From contig NZ_FMWL01000016.1 in the NCBI RefSeq assembly GCF_900103005.1, positions 27,344 to 91,343 on the forward strand: a DNA stretch of 64,000 nt, written 5' to 3'. Shown here piece by piece: positions 44,863 to 52,893 of the stretch (within the stretch, counting starts at the first letter, position 1; each line of letters opens with the position of its first letter). The notes beneath the pieces were generated by a model. It did not search any database. It had not been told where the DNA came from and saw nothing but the letters and a program-made list of their open reading frames with translations. Source of the stretch: Acidaminobacter hydrogenoformans DSM 2784 (lineage in GTDB: Bacteria; Bacillota; Clostridia; Peptostreptococcales; Acidaminobacteraceae). A program made the translations under genes and the position numbers.

Positions 44863-45708
44863 TCACTCACTTTCAAGCGTCTTAATTTCACTTGTTCCAA
44901 TCTCTTCGATTGCTTTCAACTGACGTATTGCAAGCTTATTTAATAATTGCAGTCTTTCAGCTTGGGGCTTACCTTGTTCGATCAATATAGCATTATAGCT
45001 CTCCATATTTGCTAAAACCAGCAACTGATTTAAAGTTGCATAGTCCCTAATATTCCCTTTGAAGCTTACATTCTCATCACGCCACTGTTTTGCCGTCATT
45101 CCAAAAAGCGCTACGTTGAGGACATCTGCTTCGCTGGCATAAGTTGTGGATATTTGATACGCTGTCAATTCCTGCGGCAAAAGATTTTCTTTTATTGCAT
45201 TGGTATGGATTCTATAATTTAGCTTTGATATTTCACGGTTGAGATTCCAACTTAATGAAAGCCTGCTGCTTTCATCCGTTTTTAACCTTTTATAGTCTTT
45301 GATGATGTACAGTTTAAATTCTGCAGAGATCCATGATGCAAATTCAAAGGCAATGTCCGAATGGGCAAATGTACCACCATATCTCCCTGATTTGGAGACG
45401 ATGCCAATTGCATTTACTGTATTAATCCATTTTGTTGGAGACATTGTGAATGCATTTAGTCCTGCTTCTTTTCTAAACCCGTCGAATTCGACGGGTTTAA
45501 AATTCTGATTGTTTAAATTCTCCCATAAACCTAGAAATTCAATCGTGTCCCTATTTCTCATCCAGTTCTTAATAACATCATTGGGCTCATCACTTTTGTA
45601 TCTTGCAATGTCCGTGAGCGAAATGTATTCGTTTTGAAAATCTTCAGTGTAAATGGAAATGTCGAATCCTTTGGCATGGATAACCTCTTTAGCCGGCTTC
45701 TTTGACAT
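44863..45708 (-). CDS. KilA-N domain protein
   Basis: A 281-residue protein with an N-terminal KilA-N DNA-binding domain (about residues 20-130: YISLTDIARYKSDEPNDVIKNW, RDTIEFLGLWENLNNQNFKPVEF, GRYGGTFAHSDIAFEFASWISAEFKLYIIKDY). The C-terminal half is helical (AYQISTTYASEADVLNVALFGMTAKQW). Such proteins are common in phages and mobile elements and as isolated chromosomal genes. ATG at 45708 follows GGGAGG. No phage neighbours are visible, so it may be a stranded remnant that is still intact. Confidence 0.88.
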   Translation of the reverse strand: MSKKPAKEVIHAKGFDISIYTEDFQNEYISLTDIARYKSDEPNDVIKNWMRNRDTIEFLGLWENLNNQNFKPVEFDGFRKEAGLNAFTMSPTKWINTVNAIGIVSKSGRYGGTFAHSDIAFEFASWISAEFKLYIIKDYKRLKTDESSRLSLSWNLNREISKLNYRIHTNAIKENLLPQELTAYQISTTYASEADVLNVALFGMTAKQWRDENVSFKGNIRDYATLNQLLVLANMESYNAILIEQGKPQAERLQLLNKLAIRQLKAIEEIGTSEIKTLESE

Positions 45709-45840
45709 TGCTTAGCCTCCCATATAGATTTCATCAGGTACGTTGTAGCTAAACTAATTATATCTCCAAAAGCTTCGAAGAACAAACGTTCTGAATCATC
45801 TTTTTGAAATGCTTTAATGCTTTAAAGCAAAAACTTAAAT

Positions 45841-45902
45841 ACCGATGGTCACTCGTCTAAATTTATTTTGGTTGGGACATGCGACCATCGGCAAAAGCCA
45901 TT
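45841..45902. repeat. short inverted-repeat element with GCCGATGGT-type ends
   Basis: ACCGATGGT (45841-45849) and ACCATCGGC (45894-45902) face each other around 44 bases that contain CTCGTCTAAATTTATTTTGGTTGGG. The outward order is opposite to the elements at 594 and 2687. Confidence 0.55.
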
Positions 45903-45960
45903 CTTGCTTAAACTAATTAACCAGCTTCACCGGAATTATCAGATGCCGGCCCTGCTGTCT

Positions 45961-46305
45961 TCATGAACTCGATCGATTAAAACGACCGTTCAAATAACCG
46001 ACCAAAGGGCCAAGGATCAGCGCCATTGAGAGCATAGGCAGAAAATCCTTCGGATTGATGGTATAAATGACCACGACCAATGGCAGCATGTTCAGGGTTG
46101 ATAGCACCAAACCATTGAGCAGGGCGTTTTTAAACAATGTCACATTAGCAACGAAATAGCTGGTTATAATCCAAAACATCAGAATTGAAATCATATTAAG
46201 CAGCGGCACTCTGACCATAACCAATGGAATCAAGTCAATAAGTCCCGCAACCAGACCAATAATAACAGACACAATAATTTTTTTGTCATTGCAGCAGCTC
46301 CTCAT
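45961..46305 (-). CDS. small membrane protein downstream of ferrodoxin gene
   Basis: About 114 residues, three or four membrane segments (KIIVSVIIGLVAGLIDLIPL, LNMISILMFWIITSYFVANV, GLVLSTLNMLPLVVVIYTI, LPMLSMALILGPLVGYL). No family recognised. The start is uncertain: 46305 (ATG) overlaps the end of the ferrodoxin gene by 20 bases, and 46320 is an alternative; neither has a good ribosome site, so coupling is probable. The longer frame back to 46557 is antisense-type overlap with the ferrodoxin gene and is not credible. Confidence 0.5.
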   Translation of the reverse strand: MRSCCNDKKIIVSVIIGLVAGLIDLIPLVMVRVPLLNMISILMFWIITSYFVANVTLFKNALLNGLVLSTLNMLPLVVVIYTINPKDFLPMLSMALILGPLVGYLNGRFNRSSS

Positions 46306-47059
46306 CAAAGTAAATTTCATTATGAACTCTATAGGATTCGATTTTCTTGCCTTTATAGCTAATTGCATTGACTGGGCAATTGTGGATGCAGCGTGTACAA
46401 AGAATACAGCGGTTATGATACTTTTTATCTTTGAATGATATATTTTGCTTTGGACAATCCCTCTCACAAGTACCACACGATAGACAGGTTTCATCAATCG
46501 CGAAATTTTTCCCCATTGATTTTGCCATGATGCTGAAAAGATCTGCCAGCATGTCAATTATGAACACAGAATCCCTTACAATACGTGGGGTAGTATTATG
46601 AATATGTCCAACTGAATTGATAATTTTCTGGGCGGCATCCTTGAACTGTTGTTTTTGAATGGTTTCAGGCGTTGGATCATATTTTTCCACATAGAAATTT
46701 CTTGGCATTTCAAAAACTGTTAAATCTATGATGGCATAGCCTCTACGTGCCAGCTTTTTGCCAATAGACTTGACTCCATTTGCATTCTCAAGACCTGCAG
46801 AAGTTGAGAAAACGATTGCGCTTTTGTTGCCTGTAGCTCTTGGTATATTTTTTCTCACCCAATGGATCAGCTCATGAGGCATATTACCTGCATAGATAGG
46901 GCCCCCAATAATGAGAACATCGTGTTCCTCGAGCGTAGAGACCTTTTCTATGGATGAGATTGATACATCATGTCCCATTTTTTCTAATGCCCGACCGTAA
47001 CCAATTGCAATGCTTTTAGTGTTGCCGGTTCCACTGAAATATATAATCGAAACCCTCAT
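46286..47059 (-). CDS. EFR1-type flavodoxin-ferredoxin fusion protein
   Basis: A 257-residue EFR1 family ferrodoxin. A flavodoxin-like domain (residues 1-165: IIYFSGTGNTKSIAIGY, IIGGPIYAGNMPHELIHWV, FSTSAGLENANGVK) is followed by two [4Fe-4S] ferredoxin motifs (CLSCGTCERDCP and CILCTRCIHNCPVNAI). It likely carries electrons between low-potential donors and an unknown acceptor. ATG at 47059 follows GGAGGCGC and overlaps the end of the MarR gene by one base, so they form an operon. Confidence 0.93.
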   Translation of the reverse strand: MRVSIIYFSGTGNTKSIAIGYGRALEKMGHDVSISSIEKVSTLEEHDVLIIGGPIYAGNMPHELIHWVRKNIPRATGNKSAIVFSTSAGLENANGVKSIGKKLARRGYAIIDLTVFEMPRNFYVEKYDPTPETIQKQQFKDAAQKIINSVGHIHNTTPRIVRDSVFIIDMLADLFSIMAKSMGKNFAIDETCLSCGTCERDCPKQNISFKDKKYHNRCILCTRCIHNCPVNAISYKGKKIESYRVHNEIYFDEELLQ

Positions 47060-47481
47060 TAGAGCGCCTCCAGGTTTACTGAGATCTTGGACAGGATCAT
47101 AACGGTTTGCGTTAGCGCCTCTTTTGATACCCCTTCCGTCATAGTTTGATGAAGCGACATAAAAGTAGTCATAATTTCCCGTTTGATCATTTTTCCTTGA
47201 GCAGACAACTGATACATTTTTGAGTGCTCGGGGACTTGCTCCAAATACGCTTTGTCCATTAGCTTCTTAACATTTCTGCTGATGTTTCCTTTGTCTATGT
47301 TCAGTAATTTAACGAGCTCGTTTTGAGAGTAACTGCTGCTTTGATGTGCATAAAAAAGCATCAGAATTTGCAGCTGTCCCATTCCTATCCCATACGCTTT
47401 GAGGCTTTTTTCTGTCTTTGCTTTCAACTCTTTGTAAATGCCGACAACTAAATCACCCAATTGTTCAGGTGAATGCGTCAT
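47059..47481 (-). CDS. MarR-family transcriptional regulator
   Basis: A 140-residue winged-helix repressor. The recognition region reads SYSQNELVKLLNIDKGNISRNVKKLMDKAYLEQVPEH, flanked by dimerising helices (KAYGIGMGQLQILMLFYAHQ). ATG at 47481 follows AAGGGG. Two inverted repeats overlap its promoter (47509-47563), so it is probably autorepressed, together with the downstream ferrodoxin gene. Confidence 0.93.
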   Translation of the reverse strand: MTHSPEQLGDLVVGIYKELKAKTEKSLKAYGIGMGQLQILMLFYAHQSSSYSQNELVKLLNIDKGNISRNVKKLMDKAYLEQVPEHSKMYQLSAQGKMIKREIMTTFMSLHQTMTEGVSKEALTQTVMILSKISVNLEAL

Positions 47482-47508
47482 ATAACCCCTTCTTTCTTTT
47501 CATCGTAA

Positions 47509-47563
47509 GTTGTGCATACAACTGATATACTGAATTATATCACCAGAACGTTGTGTGCGCAAC
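47509..47563 (-). promoter_or_regulatory. MarR operon promoter with two operators
   Basis: On the minus strand TTGCGC (47557-47562) and TATAAT (47534-47539) are 17 bases apart, with TGA before TATAAT giving an extended -10. GTTGTGCATACAAC (47509-47522) and GTTGTGTGCGCAAC (47550-47563) are similar palindromes; the latter covers -35 and the former lies just after the start site. Confidence 0.8.
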
Positions 47564-47599
47564 TAATAATTTCAAAGCTGCCACCAGATCCTTCACAAA

Positions 47600-47660
47600 G
47601 CAAAGACTCTGCCGATGGTTCCTGTACGCCACTTCCACATAGTATATTGAAAATTGATGT
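47600..47660. repeat. GCCGATGGT repeat fragment
   Basis: AAGCAAAGACTCTGCCGATGG with its core at 47611-47619 is followed by TTCCTGTACGCCACTTCCACATAG, matching the opening of copies at 54930 and 52715. It lies upstream of the MarR promoter. Confidence 0.6.
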
Positions 47661-47685
47661 TCAAGCGCTCGCGCGCCATAATACC

Positions 47686-47731
47686 ACAAAGAGGCTCAAT
47701 GACAGCTTCCCCATGTCATTGAGCCTCTTTC
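47686..47731. terminator. strong hairpin within the tail of the GyrI-like frame
   Basis: AAAGAGGCTCAATGACA pairs perfectly with TGTCATTGAGCCTCTTT (17 bp). On the plus strand T-rich sequence follows. Its position inside the apparent C-terminal extension of the adjacent reading frame implies that the frame originally ended before it. Confidence 0.75.
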
Positions 47732-47733
47732 GT

Positions 47734-48010
47734 TTAGTCCTTTTTTTTTAACCGGAATCCAAATCTCACTCCTGTACTCCGGATTACTGATATCCGGACT
47801 CTCATTCCATAGAATTTCGGGGCCTTCTACGACCTCATAGCCCGAGGATGGCAGCCATTCCGAGTAGATCCTCCCCCAAATATTCTGCAGCGTTTCCGGA
47901 AATGGTCCAACGGATTCGAATACTGCCCATGTCCCGGCCTCGACAATTAATTCATCAAGCAATTGTAGCCTCACTAACTCAGAGCTACTTTTCTTTCCTC
48001 TTAACATCAC
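47734..48010 (-). pseudogene. GyrI-like/AraC effector-binding domain fragment, frameshifted
   Basis: About 90 codons encode the C-terminal half of a GyrI-like small-molecule-binding domain: [28 protein letters not shown], then [20 protein letters not shown] and EIWIPVKKK. The N-terminal half and any AraC helix-turn-helix are missing. The frame runs past the usual ...IPVKKK end because of a nine-A run (47741-47749); deleting one base gives a stop at 47734-47736, just before the hairpin at 47686-47731. In the present frame it would extend to 47696. It overlaps the PASTA gene end by 26 bases. Confidence 0.7.
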
Positions 48011-48779
48011 GAACTTTTTTCTTTTTGAAAGGTGTTTTTATACCTTTTGCAATATGGCGGGGGGCTTCTACAGCCCCGGTGTGGATGCCTTTTGCTACGC
48101 CTTGTGCAACTTGCCCAACTTTATCGATGAGCGCCTGCTTTTCTTGTTCCTTATGGTCCCTTATGGCCTTGCTCTCTAAAATAACTTCCTCGTTGACAAA
48201 ATAGAGACAAATCCGATCACCCGTTTTAAGCTTTGAAATGACTTTTTTATCGCCCGGAAGCGTCACTCTCGTGACCTGACCATCCACTGTATTGACGAAT
48301 TTCAGATTGGGTTTCTCTAATTTTTCAGTGACTCTCAATCCTAATCCCTGGAGATCTTCACGCGCCTCCTCTATGTTAAGGCCAACGACTACTGGCATTT
48401 TGAATTCTTGAACTGAATTATCCAGCAGCTCTTTGCTCTTATCAATGACCTCTTGAGTAAGATAGTAAACCTTCACCATTGTTTTGGGATTAACGCGCCT
48501 GCCAAATCTGGGTTCAGAGTACACGACCTCGTTTTCACTTTCATTCGCATACGCAATATTAGGTTTCGCTACTGCTGAAGTTGGAATTAAGTTGAGTTCA
48601 TCTTTTAATATTCGCAGCGCTTCGTCAATATGAACATCTTTCAGATTTGGTATTTTGACGAGGCTTTTCTGTTTTTCTATGATCTCAGTACCAATTTTGG
48701 CGCCCAAATTCACGACATCCGGAGCAAGCTTGTGAGCAACTATTTTTCCACCTTTAATTAACCCCGTTTTCAATCCCAT
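47985..48779 (-). CDS. PASTA-domain protein
   Basis: About 264 residues with two PASTA-like units: residues about 42-108 ([25 protein letters not shown]) and 125-200 ([25 protein letters not shown]). A basic C-terminal tail ([20 protein letters not shown]) follows. There is no membrane anchor or kinase domain, unlike penicillin-binding proteins and Stk-type kinases, so the ligand and location are unclear. ATG at 48779 follows TGGAGGG by 7 bases. Confidence 0.8.
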   Translation of the reverse strand: MGLKTGLIKGGKIVAHKLAPDVVNLGAKIGTEIIEKQKSLVKIPNLKDVHIDEALRILKDELNLIPTSAVAKPNIAYANESENEVVYSEPRFGRRVNPKTMVKVYYLTQEVIDKSKELLDNSVQEFKMPVVVGLNIEEAREDLQGLGLRVTEKLEKPNLKFVNTVDGQVTRVTLPGDKKVISKLKTGDRICLYFVNEEVILESKAIRDHKEQEKQALIDKVGQVAQGVAKGIHTGAVEAPRHIAKGIKTPFKKKKVRDVKRKEK

Positions 48780-48877
48780 TTTTCTGCCCTCCAATGATCC
48801 AGATCTCGTATTAGGTAATATTTTCGAACGACAGCGTTAAACAAATTCCCTTCTTTCGCCGCAGCAACTGGGGCCCT

Positions 48878-49005
48878 CGCTTTGTATGCCTTGATATATC
48901 AGGATTCCTGCACGAACAACTTCGCCAACTTCACTGCTGTTACCAGGTATGGGGGATCGGTACGGGGGATCCGTACCAATTACGGGCAATCTTTTCACAC
49001 AGCTC
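48878..49005. repeat. distal (GGTACGGG) module of the composite repeat
   Basis: GCCTTGATATATCAGGATT, GAACAACTTCGCCAACTTCACTG and TTACCAGGTATGGGGGATCGG match segments at 55915-56012 and 60700-60815. GGTACGG and CCGTACC are inverted relative to each other. It lies immediately after the DHHW gene stop and is not coding. Confidence 0.75.
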
Positions 49006-49009
49006 GAAG

Positions 49010-50113
49010 TTACTTCAACATTGTACTATTATTTAGAACAAGGGTGCTGTATAAAAACAACACATCTTGATCATCAAAGGTAATAAAACTGCCTAAATAA
49101 TCACTTGTAATATATCGGATATCAATCAGTGTAACTTTGCTATAAGCCTCTACGAAATGCGGTGCAATGCTGCTGCCAAAGGAATCCCTGAAAATCACCA
49201 ATTCTTTGTTAGTTTGGGCTTTTGGATTTTCTATGGTTAAAAGGGGGACTGCACCCGAAAGAAACATCTCATATGGATCACTGCTGTCAAGTTTATTTAT
49301 ATCATAAACTCCGGTATATTTACTCGTTTCATAGTTATAAACCTTACTGTTATCAATAATATCAGTTGTCAGATAATAAAGTGTCTCCGGTACTATGGGC
49401 AGCGCAGCTTGACCGTAATAGACGCCATAAAAAGGGGAAAATTTATTGATAGTAAACTCTTCTTTAAGTCTATCAAGAAAACGCATCTCAGCAGCTATAC
49501 GTTCGACCACACGGCTAAGCCTTTCTTGCCGCCAGTGGGTGTCAGTTGCATAATAATCTTCAATGGAAAGACAGTCGAATATGTTGATGTATTTCATATT
49601 GTCTATATTTTCTTGCATCAGTGCTACAAGCTTATCATAATCCATGGCGGGATAACCATTTTCAGATGCTGAAAAATAATTCTTATCTGGAATAATTGAA
49701 AAGAATACATTGGTATTCTCATTTGCGAGATAGAAGTCATATATATACGAGAGTTTCTTCGCTGCATCAACAACAGAGCTTTCCTTTAGTGGATATTCAA
49801 TTTTTGACACAGTATCATTTGTGATATATATGCCATTATTGTCCTTCTGCTGAAAAACATAAAATTGTGTAATGGCTTTTAGCTCACGGAAGTTGTCTCG
49901 AAAGGGGAACTGGTCAAGGGCGTATTTATCAAAGTCCGTCATATATTCTGTGGAAAGCATATTTTCTATAGAGGGTCTGGGCATCAAAGACAACTTTCTT
50001 CTCTCATTTTCAGATGTTTCATTTTGCTCATGTAAAACAATGAGCAAGGCGGCCACTGCAAAAAAGAAGATAAAAATTGAAGTGACTGCTTTATTCTTTG
50101 TTTTATCGTTCAT
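49010..50113 (-). CDS. DHHW family surface-polymer acylation protein
   Basis: About 367 residues with one N-terminal membrane segment (AVTSIFIFFFAVAALLIVL) and an extracellular SGNH-like domain. The family motif appears as YATDTHWRQERL (catalytic Asp/His region) and FRDSFGSSIAPHF supplies the Ser. DHHW proteins accompany MBOAT O-acyltransferases and probably move acyl groups onto cell-surface polysaccharide, like AlgJ/AlgX. ATG at 50113 follows AGGAGG. It lies 9 bases after the MBOAT gene. Confidence 0.88.
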   Translation of the reverse strand: MNDKTKNKAVTSIFIFFFAVAALLIVLHEQNETSENERRKLSLMPRPSIENMLSTEYMTDFDKYALDQFPFRDNFRELKAITQFYVFQQKDNNGIYITNDTVSKIEYPLKESSVVDAAKKLSYIYDFYLANENTNVFFSIIPDKNYFSASENGYPAMDYDKLVALMQENIDNMKYINIFDCLSIEDYYATDTHWRQERLSRVVERIAAEMRFLDRLKEEFTINKFSPFYGVYYGQAALPIVPETLYYLTTDIIDNSKVYNYETSKYTGVYDINKLDSSDPYEMFLSGAVPLLTIENPKAQTNKELVIFRDSFGSSIAPHFVEAYSKVTLIDIRYITSDYLGSFITFDDQDVLFLYSTLVLNNSTMLK

Positions 50114-50122
50114 CACTGCCTC

Positions 50123-51526
50123 CTAAAATCTAAAATACAAAAATGGATTGAACGAACCGTCAACGAGATATGCCGTAATCACGAGGAGAAGAGCGACCAT
50201 AACCACGGGCTCGACGGTATTTAAGATGCGCCTTGCGGCATGATATTGCTGCAAGAGTTGTACGCTATTTTTGATAAATGGTGTTGAACCAATAACCGCA
50301 ATCCCAATGATTACTGCATAACTGCGTAAATAATATAATGTTTCTGCGGTGATGAGCGGATAGCCCTGTGTGCCGAACATTGCAGATATATAGGTGATTG
50401 CCTCCTTCATTCCATCTGCGTTAAAAATTACAAAGCTGACTGCAACCAAGAGCAACACATAAAATCTGCTTAGAACAGATGGCGCTTTTTCGAGATATTT
50501 TCCAATCCACAGCTTTTCGATAATGAGAAAAAGGGCAAAGAACAAGCCCCATACAATGAAATTCCATTCAGCGCCATGCCAAAAGCCTGTAAGCATCCAA
50601 ACTACAATGATATTAAATAACCATCTGGATACTTTTACACGATTGCCTCCCATTGGGATATAAATATAGTCACGGAACCATGTGCTTAATGACATATGCC
50701 ATCTGCGCCAAAACTCTGTGACGCTTTTAGAGACATATGGATAGTTGAAATTCTCCAAATAATGAAATCCAAAAATTCTACCCAGACCAATTGCCATATC
50801 GCTGTATCCTGAAAAATCAAAGTAAATGTGAAGTGAAAATGCAATTGCATACACCCAGAAGAAGAGCACCGATTTTTCACCTGAATCAAGAAAGATTTCA
50901 CACAACTCACCAAGAGCATTCGCAATCAAAACCTTTTTAGCCAAGCCCACTACAAAACGAAATGCGCCATAAGCAAAGTCATCGAGGCTATGCGTTCTGT
51001 GATTTAACGCTTCCTCTATCGTTGTATAGCGGACAATAGGACCCGCAATAAGCTGTGGGAACAAAGCCACATAAGTTGCAAGGTTGATTGGGTTCTTAAT
51101 TACTTTCGCATCTCCCCGGTACACATCAATAGTGTAGCTGAGCGTTTGAAAGGTATAAAAGCTGATGCCTATTGGAAGTGCGAGATTTAAAAGTGAAAGC
51201 GATGAGCTGAATAAGGCATTTGTATTTTTTATAAAGAAATCTGCATATTTGAAGAATCCGAGCAACATGATACTCGTTGATACCGAGGAAATAAGAAATA
51301 CCTTTGATGCCTTATCACCTCTGAATTTATCAATCAATATGCCATGACCATAGCCCAGTAGAATAGTGAAAATCATCAATAATACATATTTGGGTTCACC
51401 CCACCAATAGAAAAATAAGCTCGCACTTAGAAGAACCAGATTTTTCATACGTTTGGGAGAGATAAAATACAAAAGAAGCACGCAGGGGAGAAAATAGTAT
51501 AAAAAAACAATACTTGAAAACAACAT
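50123..51526 (-). CDS. MBOAT O-acyltransferase (AlgI/DltB-like)
   Basis: A 467-residue membrane protein with about 11 helices. Diagnostic motifs: SVTEFWRRWHMSLSTWFRDY near residue 280 and IPMGGNRV, plus the catalytic His in MLTGFWHGAEWNFIVWG near residue 325. It transfers acyl groups, usually acetyl, across the membrane to a surface polymer. ATG at 51526 follows GGAGG by about 10 bases. It is the middle gene of the DUF4358-MBOAT-DHHW set. Confidence 0.95.
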   Translation of the reverse strand: MLFSSIVFLYYFLPCVLLLYFISPKRMKNLVLLSASLFFYWWGEPKYVLLMIFTILLGYGHGILIDKFRGDKASKVFLISSVSTSIMLLGFFKYADFFIKNTNALFSSSLSLLNLALPIGISFYTFQTLSYTIDVYRGDAKVIKNPINLATYVALFPQLIAGPIVRYTTIEEALNHRTHSLDDFAYGAFRFVVGLAKKVLIANALGELCEIFLDSGEKSVLFFWVYAIAFSLHIYFDFSGYSDMAIGLGRIFGFHYLENFNYPYVSKSVTEFWRRWHMSLSTWFRDYIYIPMGGNRVKVSRWLFNIIVVWMLTGFWHGAEWNFIVWGLFFALFLIIEKLWIGKYLEKAPSVLSRFYVLLLVAVSFVIFNADGMKEAITYISAMFGTQGYPLITAETLYYLRSYAVIIGIAVIGSTPFIKNSVQLLQQYHAARRILNTVEPVVMVALLLVITAYLVDGSFNPFLYFRF

Positions 51527-51547
51527 TTCAAAACGTCCTCCATATAA

Positions 51548-51586
51548 AGAAACATGCCTGCGTCAACCAGGCACAGGCATGTTTCT
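51548..51586. terminator. hairpin between DUF4358 and MBOAT genes
   Basis: AGAAACATGCCTG pairs perfectly with CAGGCATGTTTCT (13 bp). On the plus strand a T run follows; on the minus strand, the direction of the genes, the T tract is weak. It probably tunes downstream expression. Confidence 0.65.
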
Positions 51587-51589
51587 TTT

Positions 51590-52132
51590 TTATTCTGCTG
51601 CGCGCTCCAGCTTTTTACCGGTTTCTCCACCAACTGCTTCGGCAAATGCATTATATAGATCGTCGGTCAAGGTCGCTGATAAGTTGCTGTCAGTCATAAT
51701 CATAGCGATAATATCACCGTAATTGGTTACAATTACCTTGTCCGCTCCAACGCAAATCCATTTTCTTGGATTGATGCCATCAAGAATATTCTGCTTTAAT
51801 GTGTCAATATCAGCACCCTCTTCTACGCGAACCAAAGAGATAGAATATGCCTGCGAACCCATCATGGGTTCAGATGATACGGCTTCTTTTATACCTTCAG
51901 CGTCGGATAAGCCAAGAAAATAGATTAAATTATCCGCATTACCTAAGTCAATAGTTGTTGTTGGGCCGAGCTTAAGTTCAACTGGATTTATTTCATAAAT
52001 TGCAGACATCAGGTCTTCCAAACTTCCTTCATAATTAGCGTTTGTAGTTGAAGACGCTACATTCTTTGAACAGGCTCCCAAAGTAAGTATCATAAGCGCC
52101 GCAAGTAGTAAAGCAATAGTTTTTTTTGTCAT
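51590..52132 (-). CDS. DUF4358 lipoprotein
   Basis: About 180 residues. The lipoprotein signal MTKKTIALLLAALMILTLGAC has Cys at about residue 21. The mature domain matches DUF4358 (SLEDLMSAIYEINPVELKLGP, LIYFLGLSD, IVTNYGDIIAMIM). Function is unknown, but DUF4358 genes often sit beside MBOAT and DHHW genes, as here, so it may assist surface acylation. ATG at 52132 follows GGAGG by 8 bases. Confidence 0.88.
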   Translation of the reverse strand: MTKKTIALLLAALMILTLGACSKNVASSTTNANYEGSLEDLMSAIYEINPVELKLGPTTTIDLGNADNLIYFLGLSDAEGIKEAVSSEPMMGSQAYSISLVRVEEGADIDTLKQNILDGINPRKWICVGADKVIVTNYGDIIAMIMTDSNLSATLTDDLYNAFAEAVGGETGKKLERAAE

Positions 52133-52267
52133 TTTAATTACCTCCATAATCTCTTCATTCATTTTCAATTGTTGGAATAAGCCTGCATCCAGGTTTCACT
52201 TTCCTTGTCATGGAAAGTGAAAGGTTGATAGTTTCCTTTTTATGTAACGATCCACATTAAAAAAGAT

Positions 52268-52408
52268 CTATTTCAGCATCGTATAAAAGTAACGTACTGC
52301 TGAATGCACAGGTTTTTTCGTTTGGCATTTGACGGTTACACAGAAAATTACATTTACCACAATAGTACAAAGTTCCGCCAATAATGAGAACGGCGGAAAC
52401 GCATTCAA
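52268..52408 (-). CDS. possible small hydrophobic protein (TTG start)
   Basis: A TTG at 52408 preceded by AAAGGGAGG at 8-base spacing opens 46 codons with one hydrophobic stretch (SLLAELCTIVVNVIFCVTV) and a basic C-terminus. The strong ribosome site is the main support; codon bias and conservation cannot be assessed. An overlapping frame on the same strand with several Cys lacks a start codon after that site. Confidence 0.3.
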   Translation of the reverse strand: MNAFPPFSLLAELCTIVVNVIFCVTVKCQTKKPVHSAVRYFYTMLK

Positions 52409-52714
52409 GTTTTGATCCTCCCTTTAATTTCCAGAAATTGAGTTGTGACACTCTGCATTGAAAGTGTTTTTTTGAAATTCAACTTATCCTCCAATTAGCG
52501 TAATGCTTTATTAGACGCGAGACTTTCAATTAAGTTTCACCGATTCTCAAAAAAATGACATTTTCTTTTTTGTCATTAAAAAGGATTCAACGCAGTCCTT
52601 TGGTAAGATTTTCGTGAAAACCGACGTTCAATTAATTTGAAGATGAACCAATGAAGCTGCTGCAAGAACCAAGTAGAGATTGACCTGGTGGCTTCAAATT
52701 CCAGGGAAGGCAGC

Positions 52715-52830
52715 ACTTTGAAGCTTTTGCCGGTGGTCCCTTTTCCCCACACTCGCACGGATTTACAAAATATGGAAGCTTTGTTTCTTTTTAAACCCAT
52801 TATCGGATTGTACGATAATGGGTTAGTTTG
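52715..52830. repeat. composite intergenic repeat copy
   Basis: A GCCGGTGGT core (52729-52737) is followed by CCCACACTCGCACGGATTTAC, AAAATATGGAAGCTTTGTTTC, and the hairpin AACCCATTATCG/CGATAATGGGTT (52794-52824). The order matches copies at 54930 and 55715. Confidence 0.85.
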
Positions 52831-52893
52831 AATTGAGGATCTGCTTCCGAGCTGTTACCAGATACAGACAATCCTGTTTATGACAAACACAGA

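Larger units (their letters stand above)
52133..52893. other. long gap with hairpins, a possible small ORF and repeat
   Basis: A perfect 11-bp hairpin lies at 52194-52222 (TTTCACTTTCC/GGAAAGTGAAA) and a weaker T-rich one near 52554-52578. A small reading frame is described at 52268-52408. A composite repeat copy occupies 52715-52830. No conventional gene is supported. Confidence 0.6.

Noticed and set aside
45961..46557. Extended N-terminus of the small membrane protein back to 46557
   Set aside because: It overlaps the ferrodoxin gene by 272 bases in another frame; the hydrophobic protein starts only at about 46305.
52480..52600. T-rich hairpin AATGACA/TGTCATT as a small RNA terminator
   Set aside because: The stem is only 7 bp with a T-rich loop, and there is no promoter or conserved sequence nearby to support an RNA gene.
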